From Ignavibacteriales bacterium (lineage in GTDB: Bacteria; Bacteroidota; Ignavibacteria; UBA10030): a stretch of 64,000 bases of DNA. Position 1 is the stretch's first letter, and every line of letters begins with the position of its first letter. The position numbers were made by a program, and so were the translations under genes. The stretch lies in NCBI GenBank assembly GCA_026390595.1, contig JAPLFQ010000005.1, forward strand, positions 186,001 to 250,000, written 5' to 3'. The notes under the pieces were generated by a model, which saw only the letters and a program-made list of their open reading frames with translations, was not told where the DNA came from and ran no database searches. Positions 22,313 through 31,996 of this stretch are shown here, piece after piece.

Positions 22313-23428
22313 TTATGTGTTCAGCCGCATGGGCATGACAAGCATGAGCAGGTCCTCGTTCGGTTTTTGGTGTGCCGGCGTTATAATTGCGGCCCGAACG
22401 GCCGTGCCCAGCTTGAATTCTGCTTCCTCGCCGTCAAGGTGTGAAAGAATATCGATGAGATACGTCGAGTTGAAACCTATCTCCAATTCCTCCCCGTTGT
22501 AGTCGCACGGGACCTTTTCTTTTGCCTCTCCCCCGAAATCAATGTCTTCCGCCATCACGCGCAGTTCGTTCTTCCGAAGCGAACAACGAACCTGGTGTGT
22601 GGTCGAACTTGAATACAACGCCACGCGGCGGACGGCTGCAAGAAGAAGATCTCTCGCTACAACAAGTTTTTTGTCGTTGTCAAGAGGTATAACGGATTCA
22701 TAGTTGGGATAACCCTCCTCTATTACTCGCGATGTCAGCGTGGTTGTTCCAAAAGTGAACTGAACGTGCGTTGCGTCGACGGCAATGGTATTGGTCTCGC
22801 TGTCGACAGACCGAGAAACGAGATTGAGGGCTTTTGCGGGGACAATTATATCCCACTTCACTTTTGGCTGCTTCAGGCCGGTATATTGAATTCGAACAAG
22901 CCGGTGTCCGTCGGTGGAAACGGTTCGCAGATCTCCGTCTTTTACCTGCATCAGTATTCCTGTCATAGCAGGCCGCAATTCATCGGTGCTGACGGCAAAC
23001 AAGGTACGGTGAATCATGCTTTTTAGCATTTCACCGCTCAGTGTTATTTTATCTTCACCCTTTACCTGCGGAATGGTAGGAAATTCTTCGCTTGATTCTC
23101 CCATCAGAACATATTCACCCATCTCGGTAATCATCTTCACCTTGTTGGATGACATATCTGCATTAAACACAAGTTGTATATCCGGCAAGGCTCGGATGGT
23201 TTCCATCAATCGTTTGGCCGGTACCGCAATTGATCCCTCTTCATTCCCTTTTACATCAAGGGAAGCAGACATAGATACTTCAAGATCCGTTGCTACAAGT
23301 TGCAGCACATTTTTGGAAAGCCTGAATAATATATTTTCTAGTATTGGGAGTGTCGATTTCGACGGAACAACGCCACTGACCTTAGCCAGTGCCTTTTGTA
23401 GTTCATTACTTGCAACGGTGAATTTCAT
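22313..23428 (-). CDS. dnaN: DNA polymerase III beta sliding clamp
   Basis: DnaN forms the ring-shaped clamp that tethers polymerase III to DNA. The 371-aa product has the usual three-fold repeat and the features MKFTVASNELQKALAKV, VPSKSTLPILENILF and the C-terminal VMPMRL. The start is fixed by AAGGAG six bases upstream; a longer frame with ten more residues is not needed. An inverted repeat AAATACC/GGTATTT (23477-23500) about 50 bases upstream could be an operator or promoter element. Confidence 0.97.
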   Translation of the reverse strand: MKFTVASNELQKALAKVSGVVPSKSTLPILENILFRLSKNVLQLVATDLEVSMSASLDVKGNEEGSIAVPAKRLMETIRALPDIQLVFNADMSSNKVKMITEMGEYVLMGESSEEFPTIPQVKGEDKITLSGEMLKSMIHRTLFAVSTDELRPAMTGILMQVKDGDLRTVSTDGHRLVRIQYTGLKQPKVKWDIIVPAKALNLVSRSVDSETNTIAVDATHVQFTFGTTTLTSRVIEEGYPNYESVIPLDNDKKLVVARDLLLAAVRRVALYSSSTTHQVRCSLRKNELRVMAEDIDFGGEAKEKVPCDYNGEELEIGFNSTYLIDILSHLDGEEAEFKLGTAVRAAIITPAHQKPNEDLLMLVMPMRLNT

Positions 23429-23872
23429 TCCTATCTCCTTCTTTGGCGAGATGGGCAATTGGGCATTGATAGGGAAAAATACCTAAAAATTTGGGTATTT
23501 ACAAACGAAGATTGGGAATTACACAAGAGTTGTTATATCTAATAGTAATAATATAAGGAAGATATAAGATAAGACTTATAATAAGGCTGTTGATACTGTT
23601 AATAACTATTTATGTAAATATTAAAACCAAGCGTTACAACTTAAAACCGGATTATTGGAGTTAGTAAAAGTGTTAGTAAAGTGTTGATGGTTACCCCTCA
23701 TATTAACAATCAAACGAGAAACTGAAGAGAGTCCCCTCTTTTGTTTTTTTATAAACAATTCACGAACAGTTATCCACGCGGTTTGTCCGGAGATATGAAC
23801 AAAACCGACAGCCGGGCAAACAAAGAGAGGCTAGGGAATACAAGGTATATTGAAGCAAGTGAAGAGAGGGGT
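23429..23872. other. AT-rich spacer between dnaN and dnaA (candidate origin part)
   Basis: This 444-base gap is much more AT-rich than its neighbours, especially 23500-23700, which has long TA-rich runs suited to unwinding. It contains a DnaA-box match TTATCCACG (23770-23778) and looser relatives such as TGTTGATAC near 23590. The small rightward frame from 23741 runs antisense into dnaA and is not credible. With the spacer on the other side of dnaA this could be a two-part oriC. Confidence 0.55.
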
Positions 23873-25369
23873 TTATCGACCCGACAGTTCAACGCGCCGC
23901 CGCAATTGGTCGACGTTTTGCTTGAAAGCGGAATCACTCCTAAGACGATCCTGAATAGCCTGACAAGAATGAATTACCGTGCTATGATCTCTGCCGCCGA
24001 AGTGCAGTCCGATTGTCTTGAGCGATGAGTTTGTAAGCTCCTTCGAGAGATACATTGCGACCTGACGAGCATTCACCACTTCTTGTTTCCTCGTTTTGGC
24101 TCTCAAGAGATCTTCGGGTATGTCGTAAAAGTCACAAACGGTACGTTGAATCTGATCAATGTTTATAGGCGATTTTGACTCGTTAACAACCATCCGCAAA
24201 ACCTCCCTTGCCAGGTCAACGGTTATTTCCCGGCCTTCGAGAGAAGATCTGGCTATAAGGCTGATAAGACACCCCTCCAATTCACGGATGTTGCTGGTAA
24301 CGTTGGAGGCGATGAAATCAACAACCTCCTGACTCAACTCAAAGCTGTTATCCTCACTTTTCTTGCGGAGAATAGCGATTCTTGTCTCTAGATCGGGGGG
24401 TTGGATGTCGGCGGTCAAACCAGACTGGAACCTGGAGATCAACCGCTCGTCGAGACCCCTCAGTTCTTTTGGTGGGACATCAGAGGAAAGTACAATCTGC
24501 TTCCCCAGCTGATAGAGAGTGTTAAACGTGTGGAAGAAATTGTCCTGAGTCTTTTCCTTCCCGGAAAAGAACTGAATGTCGTCAACGATCAGAAGGTCTA
24601 CGCTCCGATAAAAGTAGGAAAACTCATTTACCCGATCCGACTGAATAGCTTCAACAAACTCAATAGTAAACTTCTCGCTCGAAACATAGACAACACGCTT
24701 TGCTTTGCCAAGGGCGATAGCATGGTTGCCAAGAGCATGCATGAGGTGAGTCTTCCCAAGCCCGGTGCCGCCATAGATAACCAGCGGATTAAACGAGGTT
24801 CCGCCCGGGTTGTTGCCGACCGCAAGAGCCGCGGCACGAGCAAGTTGGTTGCTGTCCCCCTTGATGAAGTTTTCAAATGTATAACGGGGGTTCAGGTTGC
24901 TCTGTGCTATTGGCTGCTCGGTCTGCCGGAACGCCGCCCGCGGGGGAAAAAACGTCTGAGGCTGTTGAAAAGAAGACGGGACATCGTGCGTGGGCGACGC
25001 CGACAGCAAGGACTGTGAATTGAGCCGAGGAGGGCTTTGTTCCTGATCGACCTCCTCCGAAGCAATCGAGTAGTACAGCTTAGCACCCTCGCCAAGGACC
25101 GACGAGATCGTCTCGCGTATGAGTGCATTGTAGTGTTGATCCACCCAGTCATAGAAGAACTGACTTGGGACCTGTACGGTAATTTCCTTTTCCACTAATT
25201 TAACTGGCGTAATCGGCTGAAACCAGGTCTTGTAACCCAGGCTCGTCACTTGCCGTTGAATTTTCTCCAAGCACTGGTCCCAGACGGACAACAAAGGGTC
25301 TGTCGAATTCGGAGTTTCTATAGGGTTTTGGAATAAATCGCTTGTATTCTCGGTAGCCATAACATCCAT
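23873..25369 (-). CDS. dnaA: Chromosomal replication initiator protein DnaA
   Basis: DnaA binds DnaA boxes and melts the origin. The 498-aa protein has domain I (about 25-105), a Gln/Pro/Ser-rich linker domain II (about 110-160), the AAA+ domain with Walker A GGTGLGKTH (near 200) and Walker B LLIVDDIQFF, and the C-terminal helix-turn-helix domain with the box-recognition signature GGRDHSTVIHS (near 458). The first ATG or the one three codons later could be used; neither has a clear ribosome site. It starts the leftward dnaA-dnaN-recF-DUF721-gyrB-gyrA block. Confidence 0.98.
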   Translation of the reverse strand: MDVMATENTSDLFQNPIETPNSTDPLLSVWDQCLEKIQRQVTSLGYKTWFQPITPVKLVEKEITVQVPSQFFYDWVDQHYNALIRETISSVLGEGAKLYYSIASEEVDQEQSPPRLNSQSLLSASPTHDVPSSFQQPQTFFPPRAAFRQTEQPIAQSNLNPRYTFENFIKGDSNQLARAAALAVGNNPGGTSFNPLVIYGGTGLGKTHLMHALGNHAIALGKAKRVVYVSSEKFTIEFVEAIQSDRVNEFSYFYRSVDLLIVDDIQFFSGKEKTQDNFFHTFNTLYQLGKQIVLSSDVPPKELRGLDERLISRFQSGLTADIQPPDLETRIAILRKKSEDNSFELSQEVVDFIASNVTSNIRELEGCLISLIARSSLEGREITVDLAREVLRMVVNESKSPINIDQIQRTVCDFYDIPEDLLRAKTRKQEVVNARQVAMYLSKELTNSSLKTIGLHFGGRDHSTVIHSCQAIQDRLRSDSAFKQNVDQLRRRVELSGR

Positions 25370-25856
25370 ATTAGCAAAAGAAGGCGAGGGTTGTTAACAC
25401 ACGAAGAACAAAGTAGTTAACCGCGTAGAATAAACGGAATTTCTTAACTTTATACAACTCTTCAACTTGTAAACATTACAAGAAGCTCGTAACGCGTTAA
25501 AAAACAAGCCGATTCCATTGTTAAGAACATAGTTATCAACAGGCAAGAGTAACAATTTAAAACCATAGAATAACTCAGAAAAACGAGGTTGCTGAGCCGG
25601 GCAACCGTTGTCCACACGTTATCAACAGGACGGACGGTGTGTGGGCACCTCCTGATGATAATATCATAGAACCTCGAGTGCAAGCGAAAAATTCATAAAT
25701 CGACCATTTGAGGGAGAAAAATTCAAGAGAACCAACGCTGCCTGGTTTCGAACCGAGAGTCCCTCCACAGAATTACAAGATCCTTGTATTCGCGATCAAA
25801 TTGTCTTACCTTGTAAAGCTTTGTAATAGTTCAACGAAATCTCGCGGAGTATCAAC
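25370..25856. other. Probable replication origin (dnaA-rpmH spacer)
   Basis: The 487-base gap separates leftward dnaA from rightward rpmH. DnaA-box-like 9-mers are TTATCAACA at 25533-25541, TTGTCCACA at 25608-25616 and TTATCAACA at 25619-25627, the last two only two bases apart. An AT-rich stretch (25435-25570) adjoins them. A second motif, CTTGTAA/TTACAAG, recurs at 25466, 25476, 25773, 25783 (last base T), 25810 and 25820 (TTTGTAA), twice as tight inverted repeats. Strand-wise gene divergence at this point supports an origin. The promoters of dnaA and rpmH must also lie here. Confidence 0.7.
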
Positions 25857-26003
25857 GTGAAACGAACCTACCAGCCACATCAGCGCAAACGGACAAATAA
25901 ACACGGTTTCAGGGCGCGCATGGCCACGAAAAACGGGCGAAAAGTTCTATCGCGCCGCAGGGCAAAAGGGCGCCGCCGTCTTACCGTGAGCGACGAGAAG
26001 TAA
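25857..26003 (+). CDS. rpmH: 50S ribosomal protein L34
   Basis: L34 is a small basic protein of the large ribosomal subunit. The 48-aa product begins [20 protein letters not shown] after a GTG start and continues with [19 protein letters not shown], an almost textbook L34 sequence. GGAG lies seven bases before the GTG. It sits 15 bases upstream of rnpA, the near-universal arrangement beside dnaA. Confidence 0.97.
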   Translation: MKRTYQPHQRKRTNKHGFRARMATKNGRKVLSRRRAKGRRRLTVSDEK

Positions 26004-26018
26004 GATTCGCTACAAACC

Positions 26019-26426
26019 GTGAAACCGCCTCGCGCATCCCTGAAGAAGCAAGAAATCCTCCGAGGGTACCATACCTTTTCGCGAGTGATTACAGAGGGGA
26101 AATCTCTGCAGCAAGGCGTCGTCAGGTGTTTCTTTTCACCGGCGCCCAGGCCACACAACTCCGTGCGGATCGGTTTTTCTGTTAGCCGAAGCGTGCGAAA
26201 CGCGGTCGAACGCAACCGCGCACGACGGTGGATGAAAGAGGCGTACCGAAAAAACAAGAACCTCCTCATCGATTCGCTAGTGCCAGCACAAAAGTCCACG
26301 GACATTGTCTTCATGCTGCGCGTGCGGGGGCGGTTGTCGCGAATGGAAAACGCCCGCGCCGCAATTGATCAGGCAATTGTAGCTCTCCTGAAAGAGCTCC
26401 ATCATCACCTTTCCGAAAAACCATGA
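26019..26426 (+). CDS. rnpA: Ribonuclease P protein component
   Basis: RnpA is the protein subunit of RNase P, which with its catalytic RNA removes the 5' leader from tRNA precursors. The 135-aa product contains the core RNA-binding motif [18 protein letters not shown] and the N-terminal [11 protein letters not shown] segment. It starts with GTG. Its stop overlaps the yidD start by ATGA, and rpmH is directly upstream, so the three are one transcript. The last 20 residues past the core are slightly longer than usual. Confidence 0.94.
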   Translation: MKPPRASLKKQEILRGYHTFSRVITEGKSLQQGVVRCFFSPAPRPHNSVRIGFSVSRSVRNAVERNRARRWMKEAYRKNKNLLIDSLVPAQKSTDIVFMLRVRGRLSRMENARAAIDQAIVALLKELHHHLSEKP

Positions 26427-26638
26427 GACGCCTGCTCATTTTTGTCATCCGATTTTATCAACTACTCGTCTCACCACTTCTTCCATTTAACAGCTGTCGC
26501 TTTTCTCCGTCCTGCTCGCACTATGCCGAGGAAGCCATTGCGAAACATGGCGTCCCCAAGGGAGGCTGGTACGCGCTGAAGCGGATCGCTCGGTGTCACC
26601 CTTTTCATAAACACGCGGGCTACGACCCGGTGCCGTAA
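26423..26638 (+). CDS. yidD: Membrane protein insertion efficiency factor YidD
   Basis: YidD is a small amphipathic membrane-associated protein that assists YidC-dependent insertion. The 71-aa product shows the family pattern: [12 protein letters not shown], then [15 protein letters not shown] and [14 protein letters not shown] ending in GYDPVP. The three conserved cysteines are present. It overlaps rnpA by four bases and precedes yidC by 24 bases. Confidence 0.96.
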   Translation: MRRLLIFVIRFYQLLVSPLLPFNSCRFSPSCSHYAEEAIAKHGVPKGGWYALKRIARCHPFHKHAGYDPVP

Positions 26639-26662
26639 TCCACATTGTTGTAGGGATACTCA

Positions 26663-28456
26663 ATGGATCGTCAATCAATACTCGGCTACATCCTCATCTT
26701 CGTCCTCCTGGTTGTCTGGATGTGGATGAACTCTCCGAAGCAGACCCAGCAACCGCAGCAGCAGAAAGCGGTCGCAACGCAGATCGCACCACAAGATTCT
26801 TCAAAACGCGTGGACACGCTTCGCGTTCAGCAGAAAGAAAACACACAGGCAGACCCGCTTGGAAAATTTTTCGCTGGTCGGGACAAGGGTGTCGATCGCA
26901 CAATCAGGATTGAAACCGACCTCTACATCGCGGAAATCGCGTCAAGAGGCGGACTGATCAAGCGGTGGGAGCTGAAAAAGTACAAAACGTGGGATGGTCA
27001 CCCCGTTCAACTTGTTGATCTGAAAAAAGGGGGAGACCTGAGTCTGTTGTTCGCAACGTCGGACGGCCGCTTGATCAACACGCGGGATTTGTACTTCGAC
27101 GTGGGCGACAACGGCTTCAGCGAACATGTGGTTGGAGCAGGTGAAGAGTATGACTTGCAACTGGTGCTGCCGGTTGTTGGAGGAGGGCAGATCAGCAAGA
27201 CGCTGAAGTTCAAGAACGGGGAGTACGGCGTTGGGTTTGACGCGAAATTCATAAGAACAGCTAGTGTGGTCGCGAACTTTGAATACCAGGTTATCTGGGA
27301 AAGCGGATTACGATACGCCGAGCAAAACAGCATCGATGAGTCGAGCTTTTCAGCAGCCTACGCTTATGCTGGAAAAGAGCTGACAGAAATAGATGCTGCG
27401 AATTTTGACAACCGGCCCGAGAAAAACATCACAGGAACGGTCGACTGGGTTGCGATGAGGACAAAGTATTTTGCCCTCGCACTCATGCCGACGGAAAAAA
27501 CAAGCGACGGAGCATATCTCGCCGGTTCGCGGGCACAAGCGCCGGACAAGGGCGCCGTAGAAGCCTACAGCATCGCAGTGAAAATGCCCTTCAAGGGAGG
27601 GGCGGAAGAAGGGGCCTCGTTCAGGATTTTCTTTGGACCGGCCGACTTGAGCTTGTTGAAGATGTACAATATTGGATTGGACAAAATTGTCGGGTTGGGA
27701 TGGACGTGGCTCATCCGGCCGATCTCGGAATACGTCTTGCTGCCGCTCATGAGCTTCATTCATTATGTCGTGCCGAACTGGGGGCTCGTCATTGTCGTCT
27801 TCTCGATCATCATCAAAATTGTCCTGCACCCGCTGACGCGGAGCAGCATGCGCTCAATGAAGAAGATGCAGGCGCTGCAGCCCCTGATGACCGAGATAAA
27901 AGAGAAGTATAAAGATGACCCGCAGAAGATGAACCAACAGGTTTTGAATCTGTATAAAGAGTATGGCGTGAACCCGGCGGGCGGATGTCTACCCGTCCTG
28001 CTTCAATTTCCAATCTTGATTGCGTTATACAATGTGTTTCGCGCAACCATCGAGTTGCGCCAAGGGAGCTTTGTCTGGTGGATTACGGATCTTTCGATTC
28101 CCGACCGGATAGCTACCCTTCCATTCGAAATCCCGTTTTTCGGTATTCGAGACGTCAGCGGGTTGGCGCTGCTCATGGGTATTACGATGTTCGTGCAACA
28201 GAAGCAGACGGTGAAGGATCCGCGACAGAAGGCGATGATATGGATGATGCCGGTGATGATGACGCTGCTCTTCAACAGTTTTCCATCGGGACTGAACCTC
28301 TACTATTTCGTCTTCAACGTCCTTTCTATTGGGCAGCAGATGATCATCAATCGCCAGTCAGACGATCAGCCGCTCCGAAAAGTCGAACCGAAAAAGAAGA
28401 AAGGGGGAGGCATCTTCGCAAGACTCGGCAAGGACCTTCCCAGGCTGAAGAAATAA
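26663..28456 (+). CDS. yidC: Membrane protein insertase YidC
   Basis: YidC inserts and folds inner-membrane proteins alone or with SecYEG. The 597-aa protein has the Gram-negative layout: an N-terminal span (ILGYILIFVLLVVWMWM), a large periplasmic beta domain (about 60-345) and a five-helix core containing PLTRSSMRSMKKMQALQP and the C2 region GCLPVLLQFPILIALYNV. The positively charged groove residue is plausibly the Arg of the LTRSS segment. The C-terminal tail is lysine-rich. A strong terminator follows, closing the rpmH-yidC unit. Confidence 0.97.
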   Translation: MDRQSILGYILIFVLLVVWMWMNSPKQTQQPQQQKAVATQIAPQDSSKRVDTLRVQQKENTQADPLGKFFAGRDKGVDRTIRIETDLYIAEIASRGGLIKRWELKKYKTWDGHPVQLVDLKKGGDLSLLFATSDGRLINTRDLYFDVGDNGFSEHVVGAGEEYDLQLVLPVVGGGQISKTLKFKNGEYGVGFDAKFIRTASVVANFEYQVIWESGLRYAEQNSIDESSFSAAYAYAGKELTEIDAANFDNRPEKNITGTVDWVAMRTKYFALALMPTEKTSDGAYLAGSRAQAPDKGAVEAYSIAVKMPFKGGAEEGASFRIFFGPADLSLLKMYNIGLDKIVGLGWTWLIRPISEYVLLPLMSFIHYVVPNWGLVIVVFSIIIKIVLHPLTRSSMRSMKKMQALQPLMTEIKEKYKDDPQKMNQQVLNLYKEYGVNPAGGCLPVLLQFPILIALYNVFRATIELRQGSFVWWITDLSIPDRIATLPFEIPFFGIRDVSGLALLMGITMFVQQKQTVKDPRQKAMIWMMPVMMTLLFNSFPSGLNLYYFVFNVLSIGQQMIINRQSDDQPLRKVEPKKKKGGGIFARLGKDLPRLKK

Positions 28457-28473
28457 AAGAACAAGCATTTCCG

Positions 28474-28508
28474 AAAAAGCCCCGCCGGCAAACCGGCAGG
28501 GCTTTTTT
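28474..28508 (+). terminator. Rho-independent terminator after yidC
   Basis: AAAAAGCCC (28474-28482) pairs with GGGCTTTTT (28499-28507), GCCGG pairs with CCGGC inside, and the loop is CAAA; a T-run completes it. It separates yidC from mnmE. Confidence 0.9.
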
Positions 28509-28581
28509 GTTTATAGACGCGCGGTTGTATGTCGGTCGGTGATTTTGTACATTCCCCTTCTTCTCCCACGACCCTCAAGAG

Positions 28582-30000
28582 ATGACCATGTCCATTATCC
28601 ACGAAGCAGACACCATCGCCGCGGTCGCGACACCGATTGGGGAGGGGGGCCTTTCCGTTATCAGAATCAGCGGGGATGACGCGTTTCGAATCGCTGATCT
28701 TGGATTCAGAGGAAAACGCTCACTCTCCGAAGCGCCATCCCACACCGCCCACTACGGGAGATTCGTCAACGAGAAAGGGGCGCTGATCGATAACGTGGTT
28801 GGCTTGGTCTTCAGAAACCCCCACTCATACACCGGAGAGGACACCGTAGAACTGAGCTGCCATGGCGGCCAGTTTCTCGTAAAACAAATTCTGGAGGCGG
28901 TGATTCGTTATGGAGCCCGCGCAGCGCAAGCCGGCGAGTTTACCAAACGCGCATTTCTGAATGGCCGGATTGATCTCACGCAAGCCGAGGCCGTCGCGGA
29001 TCTGATTCGTTGCCGCTCTGAGCGCGCCCACCAATCGTCATTGGTTCAACTCAACGGAGCCCTATCGGAGAAAATGAATGGGCTGAGGGGTCAGCTGATA
29101 GAAAGCCTGGGGTTGCTCGAGTTGGAATTGGATTTTGCCGAAGACGGGTACGAGTTCACAGAAAAGACCAGGGTGGCCAACCAACTCAAAGGCCTGATCG
29201 CGCAGGTAGACGAACTCATCGCCAGCTACCGGGTCGGAAAAATCTACCGGGACGGGGTCCAGGTTGCCTTGGCTGGAGCCCCCAATGTTGGGAAATCGAG
29301 CTTGCTCAACGCCTTCTTAAAGGAAGAGCGGGCGATTGTCACAAGCCTCCCGGGCACGACAAGGGACATTATTGAAGAGTCCCTTTCGCTCGACGGAATC
29401 CTGTTCATTCTTTCCGACACGGCTGGCCTCAGGGAAACCACAGATCCAATTGAGCGAGAGGGAGTCAGAAGGGCCGAAGAAAAGCTCAAGAGTTGTGACA
29501 TTCTACTCTTAATGCTGGACAGAACAAGGCCGCTTAATCCGGCCGAAGGCTCATCAGCCATCAAGCTCATAGCAGAGGTTGAGGCAAGGGGTGCTACCTG
29601 CCTGCTGGTGATCAACAAGGTCGACATTGCGCCCCACCCGGGAGACATTTTTTCTAGTATGTCCGAAATTTTCTCGAATCACCCCGTGTTAGAGATATCA
29701 GCAAGGACACTCTTGGGATTTGACAGGCTAGAGGCAGAACTTGTGAGGCTTGCAACCGGAGGATCGACGGCAACGAGTGAAAGCGGTGTCATGATCACCA
29801 ACGCGAGGCACTTTTCAGCCCTCAAGAAGGTTAAGCGGAGCCTGGAACTGGCTCTCGAATCTACGCTTTCGCGAAGGAGCAGCGAGTTTATTGCCTTGGA
29901 TCTTAGGGTTGGGCTTGATGCTATTGGAGAGGTTGTTGGAATTACAACAACAGAAGACATTCTGAATTCTATTTTTGGCAAGTTCTGCATAGGCAAGTAG
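28582..30000 (+). CDS. mnmE: tRNA uridine-5-carboxymethylaminomethyl GTPase MnmE
   Basis: MnmE, with MnmG, modifies the wobble uridine (cmnm5U) of several tRNAs. The 472-aa protein has an N-terminal folate-binding domain (AAVATPIGEGGLSVIRISG), a helical domain, and an inserted G domain with Walker A GAPNVGKSS (near 231), the TTRD switch in PGTTRDI, DTAGLR and NKVD. The C-terminal FCIGK holds the conserved catalytic cysteine. The first ATG or one two codons later may be used. Its partner mnmG begins 31 bases downstream, across a parS-like site. Confidence 0.97.
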   Translation: MTMSIIHEADTIAAVATPIGEGGLSVIRISGDDAFRIADLGFRGKRSLSEAPSHTAHYGRFVNEKGALIDNVVGLVFRNPHSYTGEDTVELSCHGGQFLVKQILEAVIRYGARAAQAGEFTKRAFLNGRIDLTQAEAVADLIRCRSERAHQSSLVQLNGALSEKMNGLRGQLIESLGLLELELDFAEDGYEFTEKTRVANQLKGLIAQVDELIASYRVGKIYRDGVQVALAGAPNVGKSSLLNAFLKEERAIVTSLPGTTRDIIEESLSLDGILFILSDTAGLRETTDPIEREGVRRAEEKLKSCDILLLMLDRTRPLNPAEGSSAIKLIAEVEARGATCLLVINKVDIAPHPGDIFSSMSEIFSNHPVLEISARTLLGFDRLEAELVRLATGGSTATSESGVMITNARHFSALKKVKRSLELALESTLSRRSSEFIALDLRVGLDAIGEVVGITTTEDILNSIFGKFCIGK

Positions 30001-30005
30001 AAATC

Positions 30006-30019
30006 GTTTCACGTGGAAC
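30006..30019. promoter_or_regulatory. parS-type centromere site 1
   Basis: GTTTCACGTGGAAC matches the nearly palindromic bacterial parS core (consensus TGTTTCACGTGAAACA; CCACGTGG variants occur in Pseudomonas). It sits in the 31-base mnmE-mnmG gap, about 4-6 kb from the likely origin, where ParB-binding sites are expected. Confidence 0.8.
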
Positions 30020-30031
30020 ACTCAGTGAGAA

Positions 30032-31948
30032 ATGCTTGATATTAAGACAAATACCGACATTATAGTCGTTGGCGGAGGGCACGCCGGCGTTGAGGCATCG
30101 CTGGCTGCGGCCAGGATGGGGTGCCGCGTTCTCATGATAACAATGAGCAAAGAAGCCATTGGCAGGATGTCGTGTAACCCGGCTATTGGAGGCACCGCAA
30201 AGGGGCACCTGGTTCGAGAAATTGACGCTCTCGGCGGAGAAATGGGGAAGATCGCAGACGCCACCGGGATTCAATTCCGACTCCTGAACCGGTCCAAAGG
30301 TCCAGCCGTTTGGAGTCCAAGGTGCCAGAACGATCGAGAATGGTACTCCCGTGAGGCAAGAAAACGACTCGAGTACCAAGGCGGTCTGTCAATACTTGAA
30401 GATTCAATTGAGAGCGTTGAGACTGTAGCTGTGCCAAACAGCAGGCAGAGGAAAATTGTCGGAGTTGTAACCAAGTCCCGGTCCAGGATTCCCTGTAAAG
30501 TGGTAATCCTAAGCGCTGGCACGTTTCTTCGCGCCCTGATGCATACAGGATTGAAGAACCGCGAGGGTGGGCGGTACGGAGAGGCGGCATCGAAGGGGTT
30601 GACCGAGAATCTCGCAGATCTCGGAATTGTCAGTGGAAGGCTTAAGACGGGAACGCCACCACGCATCGATCTCTCGACTCTTGACCTCTCAATGACCGAG
30701 GAACAGCACAGCGACGATCCACCACAGACGTTTTCTTATTCGACGAGGGCAATTACCAATCGACTCATCCCGATGTATCTTACGTACACCAACCCGGAAA
30801 CCCACCGAATACTCAGGAAGGGGTTCGATCGGTCCCCACTTTTCACGGGGGTCATCAAAGGGGTTGGTCCAAGATACTGCCCGTCCATTGAAGACAAGGT
30901 CGTACGGTTCGAGGAGAAGGAGCGCCACCAGATCTTCCTTGAACCAGAGGGATACGATACAAACGTTGTTTATGTCAATGGATTCTCGACAAGCCTTCCC
31001 GAGGAAGTTCAACTTGAAGGATTGAGATCGATCATCGGTCTTGAAAAGGTCAGAATGTTGAGGCCCGGATACGCCGTGGAGTACGACTATTTTCCACCGC
31101 ATCAAGTCAAGCTTTCCCTGGAGACAAAAAGAGTTGACGGCCTTTTCTTGGCGGGCCAGGTAAACGGGACCTCCGGCTACGAAGAAGCGGCTGCGCAGGG
31201 GCTGGTTGCCGGCATAAACGCCGCTCTTCAGGTGAAGCACCAGGATCCATTCATACTCAAACGATCCGAAGCATACATTGGCGTGTTGATAGACGACCTA
31301 GTCAACAAGAGCACGGATGAGCCGTACAGAATGTTCACCTCAAGAGCGGAACACAGACTGGTGTTGCGCCAGGACAACGCCGACCGCCGGCTCATGAGAA
31401 AGGGGTTCGACCTTGGGCTGGTCGAAGGCTTGACGTTGGAAAGGCTTAAGAAAAAAGAGGAATTGACGGCGGAGTTCATTGCCTTTGCCGGCCAATTTTC
31501 CCTGTCGCCTGAAACCGTGAACCCGTATCTTGAGAGCGTCGAGGAAGTCAGACTAGACGAGCGAGAACGATTGTCAAAACTCCTGAAACGAACCGGGGTC
31601 AGGTTGGGAAAGCTACTCGAACTAGACTCGCTGTCAAGTCAAGCGATCTCCCGCAAGCTCTCTGAGGTGACGGACTCCGGACTGAGGGCCGAGATCATAG
31701 AACAAATCGAAATCGATCTGAAGTACGAAGGATACATTCAGCGTCAGATCGAGCAAATTCAGAAGTTTGACAAGTTCGAAGATCAGAAAATCCCGGTCGA
31801 TTATGACTATTCGAAAATAAAATCACTCTCTGCCGAAGGAATAGAGAAATTGAGCAAAGTGAAACCCGAGTCCATTGGACAAGCTTCTCGCATCAGCGGC
31901 GTTACACCGTCGGACGTTTCGATCCTGATGGTGTCCCTCCGGGGATAG
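30032..31948 (+). CDS. mnmG: tRNA uridine-5-carboxymethylaminomethyl synthesis enzyme MnmG
   Basis: MnmG (GidA) is the FAD-dependent partner of MnmE in wobble-uridine modification. The 638-aa protein opens with the FAD-binding [19 protein letters not shown], followed by the family signatures [15 protein letters not shown] and [10 protein letters not shown]-like [15 protein letters not shown]. The C-terminal helical MnmE-binding domain includes the YEGYIQRQ segment. Length is normal. It lies between two identical parS-like sites and is followed by rsmG. Confidence 0.97.
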   Translation: MLDIKTNTDIIVVGGGHAGVEASLAAARMGCRVLMITMSKEAIGRMSCNPAIGGTAKGHLVREIDALGGEMGKIADATGIQFRLLNRSKGPAVWSPRCQNDREWYSREARKRLEYQGGLSILEDSIESVETVAVPNSRQRKIVGVVTKSRSRIPCKVVILSAGTFLRALMHTGLKNREGGRYGEAASKGLTENLADLGIVSGRLKTGTPPRIDLSTLDLSMTEEQHSDDPPQTFSYSTRAITNRLIPMYLTYTNPETHRILRKGFDRSPLFTGVIKGVGPRYCPSIEDKVVRFEEKERHQIFLEPEGYDTNVVYVNGFSTSLPEEVQLEGLRSIIGLEKVRMLRPGYAVEYDYFPPHQVKLSLETKRVDGLFLAGQVNGTSGYEEAAAQGLVAGINAALQVKHQDPFILKRSEAYIGVLIDDLVNKSTDEPYRMFTSRAEHRLVLRQDNADRRLMRKGFDLGLVEGLTLERLKKKEELTAEFIAFAGQFSLSPETVNPYLESVEEVRLDERERLSKLLKRTGVRLGKLLELDSLSSQAISRKLSEVTDSGLRAEIIEQIEIDLKYEGYIQRQIEQIQKFDKFEDQKIPVDYDYSKIKSLSAEGIEKLSKVKPESIGQASRISGVTPSDVSILMVSLRG

Positions 31949-31950
31949 CT

Positions 31951-31964
31951 GTTTCACGTGGAAC
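31951..31964. promoter_or_regulatory. parS-type centromere site 2
   Basis: GTTTCACGTGGAAC is an exact copy of site 1, located two bases after the mnmG stop. A GTG within it is an in-frame possible start for rsmG, which favours the later ATG as the true start. Two identical 14-mers near an origin make a chance match unlikely. Confidence 0.8.
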
Positions 31965-31996
31965 GACAACCGCAAGTTGTTATAAATCAACAGGTT

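Noticed and set aside
23741-24028. Rightward 95-aa frame at the dnaN-dnaA gap
   Set aside because: Two thirds of it is antisense to the dnaA 3' end; it has no ribosome site and no family resemblance.
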